Shown here: positions 1-6,781 of the stretch, in pieces
Layout of the letters: each line of letters starts with the position of its first letter
Position numbering within the stretch: position 1 is the first letter of the stretch
Assembly (NCBI GenBank): GCA_022769625.1
Contig: JALEJP010000019.1
Span: 114,980-178,979 of the forward strand
Reading direction: 5' to 3'
Origin: Lachnospiraceae bacterium
GTDB lineage: Bacteria; Bacillota; Clostridia; Lachnospirales; Lachnospiraceae
Length of the DNA stretch: 64,000 bases
Made by a program: the position numbers and the translations under genes
Notes under the pieces: model-generated
Databases searched by the model: none
What the model was told of the DNA's origin: nothing
The model's input: the letters and a program-made list of their open reading frames with translations, nothing else

Positions 1-1076
1 AGATAGTCTTCCGTCAGAAACCCCTGTACCGGAATATACCAGATCTGTTCTTTTTTCCAGGCAATGGCCGCACCTGCCATCTGTTTCTTTTCTGCCAGGA
101 TAAAAAAGCTGAGAAACTGCGCCTTTCCCGCTTCTCCAAAAATCTGTTCCGCCTGAGAAAAATCCGTTACCAGATAAAAATTATGTTCCATCTTCTGATC
201 CGGTGTATCACAGTTAAAACGATTCAGCATATTTTTAAACTCCAGCTTTTTGAAAAGCGCAAATGCCTCCGGTGTATAAAGACTGGTAAGCCTTGCATCC
301 TCCAAAGAGAACGAAACCGGGCTGTCCGTATCGATCGTCGCCAGTTTTTTGCTTAAAACAGCCATATCATAATGCTCCAGAAATGCATTTTTTGCTTTTG
401 CAGGTTTGATCTCATCTACATGGGCATATGCGTTCTCCACGGTTCCATACTCAACGATCAGCCTGGTGGCTGTCTTTTCTCCTACCCCCGGAAGTCCAGG
501 AATATTGTCAGCGGAATCACCCATCAGTGCTTTCAGCTCAATAATCTGCAGGGGTGTAACCTGATACTTCTCCTGCACCTCTTTTGCATGATAATCTTCG
601 ATTTCCGTTCCACCCCTCTTTGTTTTTGGAATCCGGATCTGAATGTGCTCCGTAGCAAGCTGAAGAAGATCCCGGTCTCCGGAAACAACAGAAACCTCAA
701 GCCCCTTTTTCTCCATACGTTTTGCCACTGTACCGAGCAGATCATCCGCCTCATATCCCTCAAGCATCAACAGGGGTACACCCATGGCGCGCAGAACCTC
801 CTTCATGACAGGTACCTGCTCATGAAGCTGCTCCGGCATGGGTTTTCGTGTTCCTTTGTAATCTTGATACATTTTATGTCGGAAAGTAGGTGCTTTCAGA
901 TCGAAAGCGACTGCCAGATACTGGGGATTTTCCTCCGAAAGAATTTTAAATAAAATATTCAGAAATCCATAGACAGCATTTGTGTGTAATCCTTCCGAAT
1001 TTGTAAGATCCGGGACACCGTAAAATGCCCGGTTTAAAATACTGTGTCCATCAATCAGAACAATTTTCTCACTCAT
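1..1076 (-). CDS. polA: DNA polymerase I, N-terminal part (runs off window)
   Basis: Absent from the ORF track because it is open at the left edge; I translated it from the reverse strand. About 358 codons are present. The protein starts MSEKIVLIDGHSILNRAFYG and carries the 5'-nuclease signatures of Pol I: YEADDLLGTVA, SGDRDLLQL and the helix-hairpin-helix GLPGVGEKTA. After about residue 290 it enters the region corresponding to the 3'-5' exonuclease domain, which looks poorly conserved; the polymerase domain lies outside the window. Role: Okazaki fragment maturation and repair synthesis. The ATG at 1076 follows an AAGGAG site inside the end of the upstream gene, with 1 nt between the two genes, so they are probably translated together. 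Confidence 0.95.
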   Translation of the reverse strand, partial: MSEKIVLIDGHSILNRAFYGVPDLTNSEGLHTNAVYGFLNILFKILSEENPQYLAVAFDLKAPTFRHKMYQDYKGTRKPMPEQLHEQVPVMKEVLRAMGVPLLMLEGYEADDLLGTVAKRMEKKGLEVSVVSGDRDLLQLATEHIQIRIPKTKRGGTEIEDYHAKEVQEKYQVTPLQIIELKALMGDSADNIPGLPGVGEKTATRLIVEYGTVENAYAHVDEIKPAKAKNAFLEHYDMAVLSKKLATIDTDSPVSFSLEDARLTSLYTPEAFALFKKLEFKNMLNRFNCDTPDQKMEHNFYLVTDFSQAEQIFGEAGKAQFLSFFILAEKKQMAGAAIAWKKEQIWYIPVQGFLTEDY

Positions 1077-1077
1077 T

Positions 1078-1647
1078 TTATTCTCCTTTCCCATCCTTCC
1101 CTTTTCCGTCTGTATCAGAGCCTGATATGCCCTCCGCATTCGCCGGTTCTTTTGGCGGTTCCGGCTCCGTCATGGATTCCTCTTTCGTATTCTCTTTGAT
1201 ACGTTCCTTTCTCCTGAAAGAAACGCTTCTCTCTTTTCTATCTTCCACCCTGTTCTTCTCTTCGTCTCCTGACAGAAGCCGGTATACCGGATTGCTTTGT
1301 AGGTCTCCGGTTCTCCAGAACTCTACCTGGGAAAAAAGAACCAAAATCAGAAAAATCTGCGCAAGCATCATAATCCCAATTCGGTAAAAATGCGCAATAC
1401 GTGTCTTCCACACATAAAAACGACTCTCTTCCAGATTGTTCTGCAGGGCATTTTCCACATCATAAACGGTGCTCCCCTCTTCATCGTCCAGCCTCTGCAG
1501 GGTATAATGAACCGTATAATAGATTTCCAGCTCCTCGTAGCATTCTCTGCAGTTACTGATATGATCCAGAAACTCTTCCAGCTCTTTGTCATTTAGTTTT
1601 TTTAAAATATAGGGCGTCACCATAGACTGCGCACGTTTACAATCCAT
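1078..1647 (-). CDS. ZAS-type (zf-HC2) single-pass membrane protein, anti-sigma-like
   Basis: 189 aa. The N-terminus has Cys3 and then HxxxCxxC (His29, Cys33, Cys36), the zinc-binding ZAS pattern of anti-sigma factors. One membrane segment lies at about residues 90-108, followed by a charged, low-complexity tail rich in Glu, Lys, Pro and Gly. Family knowledge: ZAS proteins usually hold an ECF sigma factor at the membrane. No ECF sigma gene is adjacent here; the gene sits directly upstream of polA and shares its message. Calling it an anti-sigma factor is therefore inference; the ZAS fold and membrane topology are what the sequence shows. Confidence 0.6.
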   Translation of the reverse strand: MDCKRAQSMVTPYILKKLNDKELEEFLDHISNCRECYEELEIYYTVHYTLQRLDDEEGSTVYDVENALQNNLEESRFYVWKTRIAHFYRIGIMMLAQIFLILVLFSQVEFWRTGDLQSNPVYRLLSGDEEKNRVEDRKERSVSFRRKERIKENTKEESMTEPEPPKEPANAEGISGSDTDGKGKDGKGE

Positions 1648-1727
1648 CTTCGTTTCTTCTCCTTATATCATAAGCACCGGCGGGTTCTGTTTGCCGCAGT
1701 ATTTTTGCATATCATCTGCATAACAAG

Positions 1728-1771
1728 TTTTATTACACAGGAAATTCGAAGGAATTTCCTGTGTAATAAAA
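1728..1771. repeat. Perfect 20-bp stem, GAAG-loop palindrome (dispersed repeat, copy A1)
   Basis: Two 20-nt arms pair without mismatch around a 4-nt GAAG loop. The arm core is TTACACAGGAAATTC and both outer ends are A/T runs, so it could terminate transcription in either direction. It lies between tRNA-Leu and the ZAS gene. A degenerate copy occurs at 55710-55746, which makes it a dispersed element rather than just a local terminator. Confidence 0.8.
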
Positions 1772-1818
1772 ATAACCGTGCTCCCAATCCTTCTCAGGCT
1801 CGGATAAGCACGGTCAAA

Positions 1819-1901
1819 TGCCGGTGGCCGGACTCGAACCGGCACGGCTGTTAACCGCTTGATTTTGAGTCAAGTGCGTCTGCCAATTCCGCCACACCGG
1901 C
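1819..1901 (-). tRNA. tRNA-Leu (anticodon CAA)
   Basis: Reverse-strand 83-nt cloverleaf with acceptor pair GCCGGTG/CACCGGC, a long variable arm (class II), the T-loop GGTTCGAGTCC, and an anticodon arm CTTGA-CTCAAAA-TCAAG giving anticodon CAA. The CCA tail is not encoded (AAA follows the discriminator A). It reads UUG leucine codons. Confidence 0.95.
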
Positions 1902-2023
1902 ATATTTTCTAAACCGGTATTTATCTTAACATAGTTTGACATCTTATGCAAGCTTTTTTTATTCTCTTTTTCTTCTGTCCAGATCCACAGCCGTTTTTTC
2001 ACAATTTCAAAATCAGAAATCTG

Positions 2024-2052
2024 TTGACACATCCTGTGCTTTTGCATATAAT
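2024..2052 (+). promoter_or_regulatory. SigA promoter of the riboswitch/CDF transcript
   Basis: Consensus TTGACA (2024-2029), 17-nt spacer, TATAAT (2047-2052). It lies about 50 nt upstream of the NiCo aptamer and points at it. Confidence 0.85.
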
Positions 2053-2110
2053 ATTTTAAACTCTTTGCACTGCATGAATGCATACTTAGTATACAGAAGC
2101 AACAGTACAA

Positions 2111-2225
2111 ACTGAGCAGGCATTGGACTTTCGAGTTCAGGAAGCCGGGCCATAGGATTTGGCAGCAGATGAGCAGACGCACATCTGTGGGACAGTAGTA
2201 TGTTTCACAGGTGTGCTGTTTTTTT
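2111..2225 (+). promoter_or_regulatory. NiCo (czcD) riboswitch with intrinsic terminator
   Basis: The leader holds the conserved blocks I recall for the NiCo/czcD class: ACTGAGCAGGCAnTG, GCCGGGC, GGCAnCAGATGA, GACGCACATCTG and TGGGACAGT, with ACTG (2111-2114) closing on CAGT (2193-2196). The 3' strand of the aptamer (2179-2189) can instead pair over 11 bp with 2206-2216, and T7 follows at 2219-2225. This gives mutually exclusive aptamer and terminator. Family knowledge: metal binding blocks the terminator and switches on a cation exporter. Co2+/Ni2+ were the reported ligands, and later work also argued for Fe2+. The downstream CDF gene fits this role. Confidence 0.9.
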
Positions 2226-2293
2226 ATAATTCCACGTACCTTGTGAAGTGCCATAAGAGAAAACCATATTATTATTTGAATGGAGGTCATCTT

Positions 2294-3193
2294 ATGACAA
2301 ACTCAAATCAGTCAACTGCTGAAAAAGAACGTCAGATGGTAAACCGGGTTTCCCTTGTTACCATCACTGGAAATGTGGTACTATCCATATTTAAACTAAT
2401 CGCCGGCATTTTGGGCAGATCCGGAGCCATGGTCTCCGATGCCATCCACTCCATGTCCGATGTTGTGACAACGGTTATTGCATTTCTGGGTGTGCGGATG
2501 TCACAGAAAGAAGCAGACAAATCTCACCCTTACGGCCATGAACGTCTGGAGTGTGTTGCCTCTCTGATACTTGGAATCACGTTATTTGCAGTTGGATGCG
2601 GTATCGGATATGCCGGAATCCAGAATATTATCGGAGGCCACTATGAAGAACTGGCTGTTCCAGGATTCCTTGCACTGGCTGCTGCCATCATATCTATCGT
2701 AGTAAAAGAAGCCATGTTCTGGTACACCAGACATTACGCTTCCCTTCTGAATTCAGCTGCTTTTATGGCGGATGCATGGCATCACCGTTCCGATGCTCTG
2801 TCCTCCGTTGGATCCCTGATCGGCATTGGAGGAGCCATGCTTGGTTTTCCTGTACTGGATTCCATTGCCAGTGTTATCATCTGCCTGTTCATTTTGAAAG
2901 TCGCCTATGACACCTTCAAGGATGCACTCAGCAAGATGCTGGATACCTCCTGCAGTGATGAATACGAGAAATCTCTCTCCGATTTCATCCTCTCTCAGAA
3001 AGATGTAATAAAGCTTGATCTCCTGCACACCAGGATGTTTGGCAACAAAGTATATGTGGATGCTGAAATCTCCGTTGACGGAGATAAATCCCTGCGTGAT
3101 GCACACGCAGTTGCCGAGCGCGTACACGATGGAGTTGAAAAGCATTTTCCAAATGTGAAACACATCATGATTCATGTAAATCCTGCATCCTGA
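2294..3193 (+). CDS. Cation diffusion facilitator (metal efflux) transporter
   Basis: 299 aa from the ATG at 2294, which has GGAGG 8 nt upstream; the track's longer frame would start inside the riboswitch. Six predicted membrane helices. HxxxD metal motifs lie in TM2 (HSMSD, His52/Asp56) and TM5 (HHRSD), followed by a cytoplasmic C-terminal domain of the CDF dimerisation type ending HIMIHVNPAS. It exports divalent metal in exchange for protons. The upstream NiCo riboswitch points to Co2+, Ni2+ or Fe2+ as the physiological stress. It is a single-gene transcription unit closed by a strong terminator at 3226-3264. Confidence 0.93.
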   Translation: MTNSNQSTAEKERQMVNRVSLVTITGNVVLSIFKLIAGILGRSGAMVSDAIHSMSDVVTTVIAFLGVRMSQKEADKSHPYGHERLECVASLILGITLFAVGCGIGYAGIQNIIGGHYEELAVPGFLALAAAIISIVVKEAMFWYTRHYASLLNSAAFMADAWHHRSDALSSVGSLIGIGGAMLGFPVLDSIASVIICLFILKVAYDTFKDALSKMLDTSCSDEYEKSLSDFILSQKDVIKLDLLHTRMFGNKVYVDAEISVDGDKSLRDAHAVAERVHDGVEKHFPNVKHIMIHVNPAS

Positions 3194-3225
3194 TGATATC
3201 ACGTCCGGATGCATTACCATTCTCT

Positions 3226-3264
3226 CCCGGGCTGCCCTCCTTCACTTGGCAGCCCGGGATTTTT
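3226..3264 (+). terminator. Rho-independent terminator after the CDF gene
   Basis: An 11-bp GC-rich stem CCCGGGCTGCC/GGCAGCCCGGG followed by ATTTTT on the plus strand. On the minus strand, where spoVAC ends at 3277, the stem exists but has no U-run. Confidence 0.85.
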
Positions 3265-3276
3265 CTGTCGGCCTTT

Positions 3277-3744
3277 TCACAGAATTCCTGTGATATGAAG
3301 AATCCAGTAAAAGAAACCCAATACCCAACTTGAAAATACTCCATAGAGGATCACAGGACCTGCAATCGTAAAAATTTTGCATCCGATTCCAAAAACCTGC
3401 CCTTCTTTCTGAAACTCTATGGCGGAGGCTGCCACTGAATTTGCAAATCCGGTAATGGGCACAAGCGTACCGGCACCTCCGAATTTTGCAAGCTTCGGAT
3501 AAAGATTCAGCCCCGTAAGCAGCACACTGGCAAATACCAGGATCATAGAGCACCAGCTTCCTGCCAGCTCTTTGTCCATGCCGATGGATCCACAGTAATT
3601 CAGTATCATCTGCCCGATCACACAGATGATTCCTCCTGTCAGAAATGCTTTCAGCATGTTCAGCCACAGATTGTGTACCGGCGTTACCTGTTTCACATAA
3701 TCATTGTATTTTTTATCCCGTCTTTCTTTTAATATATCCGGCAT
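3277..3744 (-). CDS. spoVAC: Stage V sporulation protein AC
   Basis: 155 aa from the ATG at 3744, preceded by AGAAAGGAG; the track start lies upstream without this site. Diagnostic blocks are LKAFLTGGIICVIGQ, FGGAGTLVPITGFANS and the EFQKEGQVFGIG segment. The first block and the N-terminal Pro-containing lead match SpoVAC better than the paralogous SpoVAE. It is a multi-pass inner-membrane component of the dipicolinic acid channel used in sporulation and germination. It is the last gene of the operon here: no spoVAD or spoVAE follows, only the intergenic hairpin and the convergent CDF gene. Confidence 0.92.
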   Translation of the reverse strand: MPDILKERRDKKYNDYVKQVTPVHNLWLNMLKAFLTGGIICVIGQMILNYCGSIGMDKELAGSWCSMILVFASVLLTGLNLYPKLAKFGGAGTLVPITGFANSVAASAIEFQKEGQVFGIGCKIFTIAGPVILYGVFSSWVLGFFYWILHITGIL

Positions 3745-3760
3745 AAGCTTCTCCTTTCTG

Positions 3761-4180
3761 CTACACACCAAAACGCATATAAAAATGCCACATGCTGCCA
3801 GCCACTTTTCCTGCAGCCATCGCGATGACAATCAGACTGTATCCCTTTGTAATGCCTGCCCGTCTTGCAAAAATCGGAAAAATATTGACGATCTCCGCCA
3901 GTGCCAGAATCCATCCCCCGACAAAAATCCCGGAAAAAATACCCAAAACGGCCAGTCCCGGTTCTCCTGCATAAACCATGGGCTGATAAACGCCAAGGAG
4001 ATTCCCCGCAACTCCGCCAAGCAGAATCGCCGTCTCAAAGATCTGAACATGCTTTGCTGTGTGCGTAATTCCCACAAACCGTGTAATAACGCCCAGTCCA
4101 ACCATCAGCGCAATCACACCGCCTGCAACCACAAATCCTCCGGAAATCCCGATCAGTGCAAGCAAAACCGATGTCCACAT
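3761..4180 (-). CDS. spoVAB: Stage V sporulation protein AB
   Basis: 139 aa, matching the length of SpoVAB (about 140). The start is the ATG of MWTSVLLAL at 4180, preceded by AAAGGTGG; the track's extension upstream is within spoVAA. Four to five hydrophobic segments with Gly-rich turns (GISGGFVVAGG, ILLGGVAGN). It overlaps the end of spoVAA by 30 nt and ends 16 nt before spoVAC, so the three are co-translated. Its role in DPA uptake is accessory and poorly understood. Confidence 0.9.
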   Translation of the reverse strand: MWTSVLLALIGISGGFVVAGGVIALMVGLGVITRFVGITHTAKHVQIFETAILLGGVAGNLLGVYQPMVYAGEPGLAVLGIFSGIFVGGWILALAEIVNIFPIFARRAGITKGYSLIVIAMAAGKVAGSMWHFYMRFGV

Positions 4181-4208
4181 TGTCTTCACCCACCTTTCCG
4201 CATGCCAA

Positions 4209-4850
4209 TTAAGACGTTCCTTTCCCCTTTGGATCCCGCCTGCTGCGCTCAATCAGTGTCGTGTCAATTTCATCCTCATACGTGCGCATTTCCACCTCCA
4301 GAGGGGTAGGATCCACAGTAAATTTCCGTCCCGCAAAATGATTGAAAAACAGCAGGATGCCAAGTCCTATCCCAAGAGAGTAGCAGAATTCCAGAACCGT
4401 AAATCCATCCGACCGGTTTCCGGTGAACTGGAAATAGATCTGGGCAAACAGTTTGGGAACATCCACATCATTATTAAATGTCATGATCGTAAAGGCAGCA
4501 CCAAAGAAAGCAAGAAAAGCCACAAACACGGTTTTCATCCAGGCTGCCATTCCATTCGGATGCTTTCGTTTTTCGTAAGTGATAATAAAGTCAAATTCAC
4601 CAATATTATTGATTTCAAGTCCCTTAACTTCCTTCTGGATCTGTTCCATGACTTCCAGCACAGACATGGCATGACGCCCTGGTTTTCCATTGACAGCAGT
4701 GGGAATTCCGATTGTTTTCACCAGATTTTCCGTGGCTTTGTCGGTACAGAGAATCTGTGCAATGTCACCGATTGTCACTTTTTCATCATGAACCTGTACG
4801 TTCCGGTCAATTTTCAGATACAAGGTTTCACCCTTTGCCTGTTTTGTCAT
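4209..4850 (-). CDS. spoVAA: Stage V sporulation protein AA
   Basis: 213 aa with GGAGG 6 nt before the ATG. The N-terminal soluble domain (YLKIDRNVQVHDEKVTIGDIAQI) is the characteristic SpoVAA beginning. Two membrane segments follow at about residues 105-125 and 155-175, then a charged tail. It belongs to the spoVA operon, which in Bacillus is transcribed by SigG in the forespore. Here it lies directly downstream of sigF and a small ORF, so SigF-dependent readthrough is also possible. Confidence 0.93.
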   Translation of the reverse strand: MTKQAKGETLYLKIDRNVQVHDEKVTIGDIAQILCTDKATENLVKTIGIPTAVNGKPGRHAMSVLEVMEQIQKEVKGLEINNIGEFDFIITYEKRKHPNGMAAWMKTVFVAFLAFFGAAFTIMTFNNDVDVPKLFAQIYFQFTGNRSDGFTVLEFCYSLGIGLGILLFFNHFAGRKFTVDPTPLEVEMRTYEDEIDTTLIERSRRDPKGKGTS

Positions 4851-4989
4851 CTCTTACCTCCGCATATACCAGAGTACTTCTGCCACTGAGCTCCCTCTCT
4901 GTATTCCCGACGGAACAATAAAAAATGCCAGACAGAAAAATCAGCATCAAAATCCAGACCACACAAAGCAATATTTTTCTTCTGTCCAT
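4828..4989 (-). CDS. Small single-pass membrane protein between sigF and spoVAA
   Basis: 53 aa from MDRRKILLC. I chose the ATG at 4989 because GAGGAG lies 7 nt upstream, whereas the track start at 5055 has its Shine-Dalgarno abutting the ATG. One membrane helix (about residues 4-24, WILMLIFLSGIFYCS) is followed by a short polar tail. It overlaps spoVAA by 23 nt, which argues for real translational coupling. I do not recognise a family. Its position inside the sigF-spoVA operon suggests a forespore membrane role; that is inference. Confidence 0.6.
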   Translation of the reverse strand: MDRRKILLCVVWILMLIFLSGIFYCSVGNTERELSGRSTLVYAEVRDDKTGKG

Positions 4990-5103
4990 ATCGCTGCTCC
5001 TCGTTTCTTTATCTGCTGGATCAACAGTATCTCCGGATGCCTTTATCTTTCCCATCCTCCGATATTTTATTCATCATTTTTTCGATCACGTCGGAACTCT
5101 GAT

Positions 5104-5817
5104 CTAAAGCTTTTCTCTAAGCCGGCTCAAAATCCTTTTTTCCATCCGTGACACCTGCACCTGTGTCATATCCATTTGTTCTGCTACCTGCACCTGTGTC
5201 ATATCCTCAAAATAGCGCAGTCTGAGCAGTTTTCGCTCCTTCTCTTCCAGCGTGCCAAGCAGTGTGGTTAAAAGCATATGATTCAGTAATTCTTCACCTG
5301 CATCCTTTTCTTCCTCCAGCCTGTCCATCAACAGGATCGCACTTCCATCTCCCTGATAAATGGTTTTCTGCAGCGATTCCACCTCTGTAGCGGACTCCAT
5401 TGCCATCACAATTTCTTCCCGGTCCATACCGATCTCTCCGGATATTTCCTCCAGTGTCGGCTCTCTACCATAGTATTTCTCCAGTCTTTCCCGGGCCATA
5501 CATGCCTTTGCCGCAGTCTCCTTCAGGGAACGGCTGACCTTGATGATTCCGTCATCCCTCAGGAAACGTTTGATCTCACCTGTGATCATCGGAACCGCAT
5601 AGGTGGAAAAACGCACTTCAAAATGAATATCGAATTTATCAATGGCTTTTAAAAGCCCGATACTTCCAATCTGAATCAGATCCTCCATCTCACAGCCTCT
5701 CCCGCAGAAGCGTCTTGCAATGGTGTAAACCAGTCCCATATTCCTTTCTACCAGTATATCCCTCGCATTTTTGTCCCCTTTGTGAGACTTTTCAATCAAT
5801 GCAAGGGTCTGCTCCAT
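5104..5817 (-). CDS. sigF: RNA polymerase sporulation sigma factor SigF
   Basis: 237 aa. Sigma-70 region 2 is clear (RNMGLVYTIARRF, EDLIQIGSIGLLKAIDKFD, FSTYAVPMITGEIKRFLRDDG), region 3 follows, and region 4 ends with an HTH (MTQVQVAEQMDMTQVQVSRMEKRIL). It is the first forespore sigma factor, held inactive by SpoIIAB. It is the third gene of the spoIIA operon, overlapping spoIIAB by 22 nt, with AGGAG 6 nt before its ATG. SigG elsewhere in the window is similar; operon context settles the identity. Confidence 0.96.
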   Translation of the reverse strand: MEQTLALIEKSHKGDKNARDILVERNMGLVYTIARRFCGRGCEMEDLIQIGSIGLLKAIDKFDIHFEVRFSTYAVPMITGEIKRFLRDDGIIKVSRSLKETAAKACMARERLEKYYGREPTLEEISGEIGMDREEIVMAMESATEVESLQKTIYQGDGSAILLMDRLEEEKDAGEELLNHMLLTTLLGTLEEKERKLLRLRYFEDMTQVQVAEQMDMTQVQVSRMEKRILSRLREKL

Positions 5818-6236
5818 CCGATCTCCTTTCGCATGAAAACGGTTGTTCCCTGTCCCGGCACAGATTCCACATGGACTTCATCCATAAATGCCTCCATAAA
5901 TGCAAAACCCATTCCGGAACGCTCCATATCCGGTTTTGTGGTAAACAATGGTTCCATCGCTTTTTTCACATCGGATATTCCACATCCATGATCTGTCACG
6001 GAAAGATATAGCGTTCTTCCCTGAATCTGACAGGACACAATTATTTTTTCTATCCGTCCATCATACGCGTGCACGATACAGTTTGTCACAGCTTCCGATA
6101 CGGCAGTCTTGACATCTGCCACCTCCTCCAGCGTAGGGTTCAGCTGTGTCATAAAGGCAGAAACTGCAACACGGATAAATCCTTCATTGCAGGATCTGCT
6201 GTCAAATTCTACCTTCATTTCATTTTCATATGCCAT
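5796..6236 (-). CDS. spoIIAB: Anti-sigma F factor, serine kinase
   Basis: 146 aa from MAYENEMKVEF, the usual SpoIIAB length; the start has GGAGG upstream, and the track's N-terminal extension lies inside spoIIAA. The GHKL ATPase boxes are visible: N-box EAVTNCIVHAY, G1 DHGCGISD, and G2 ERSGMGFAFM. It binds SigF in the predivisional cell and phosphorylates SpoIIAA; when SpoIIAA is dephosphorylated in the forespore, SigF is released. It overlaps both neighbours. Confidence 0.96.
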   Translation of the reverse strand: MAYENEMKVEFDSRSCNEGFIRVAVSAFMTQLNPTLEEVADVKTAVSEAVTNCIVHAYDGRIEKIIVSCQIQGRTLYLSVTDHGCGISDVKKAMEPLFTTKPDMERSGMGFAFMEAFMDEVHVESVPGQGTTVFMRKEIGWSRPLH

Positions 6237-6585
6237 TGCCGTTCCTCCCCCGTTCCACTTTGGATGTTTCTGGTTCATCCTCATACAGTGCAATTATTTT
6301 GTGTATCCCGGAAAGCGTCAGAATACGTCTGACACGCTCCTTCACATGAATCGCTGTTACTGTTCCTCCCTGGGACTGCACCAGCTTATATCTTCCCATA
6401 ATCATGCCAATCCCGGCACTGTCCATAAAGACTGTATTTTGAAAATCAAAAATAACTCTCTCTACTCGTTGTCCTATCAGGATCCGATCCGCTTCTCTTC
6501 GAATCTTCTCGGCACTGTGATGATCCAGCTCCGCCGGAACCAGAATCACCATTTCACTTCCCTTCATTTTCAGAATATTTCCCAT
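6226..6585 (-). CDS. spoIIAA: Anti-sigma F factor antagonist
   Basis: 119 aa STAS-domain protein with the phosphorylatable serine in the conserved FMDSAGIGMIMGRY segment. It is the substrate of the SpoIIAB kinase and, when unphosphorylated, the partner that frees SigF. It is the first gene of the operon. A G-rich stretch with GGGGAG 8 nt before the ATG serves as ribosome-binding site. The 195 bp upstream contain a structured element rather than an obvious SigA promoter; a SigH promoter is expected from Bacillus but I could not identify it convincingly. Confidence 0.96.
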   Translation of the reverse strand: MGNILKMKGSEMVILVPAELDHHSAEKIRREADRILIGQRVERVIFDFQNTVFMDSAGIGMIMGRYKLVQSQGGTVTAIHVKERVRRILTLSGIHKIIALYEDEPETSKVERGRNGNGI

Positions 6586-6642
6586 TTTTGACTCCCCCCC
6601 ATTTCAATATCGGAAAATGATATCTTCTTCCAGCATAATAAA

Positions 6643-6760
6643 AACTGCCGCAGATGCAAACAATTTTCCTGCATTTACGATGCAGGAACTTTGGTACATC
6701 CATAATCCTTTGTACATCCTGCATCCAAATGAGGAACATTCCTTGCATGCCGCAGCAGTT
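6643..6760 (-). ncRNA. Structured multi-arm element between the TPR gene and spoIIAA (terminator or small RNA)
   Basis: On the minus strand an outer helix (AACTGC...ATGCAA with TTGCAT...GCAGTT, split by an internal loop) encloses a perfect CCTGCAT/ATGCAGG hairpin and two direct copies of GGATGTACnAAAG. TTTTTATT follows immediately. It starts about 20 nt after the TPR stop codon, so it can at least terminate that gene. The size (118 nt) and the inner arms exceed what a terminator needs, so a 3'-UTR-derived small RNA is possible. Confidence 0.45.
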
Positions 6761-6781
6761 CGTTCTCATTTTCTGTCTTTT

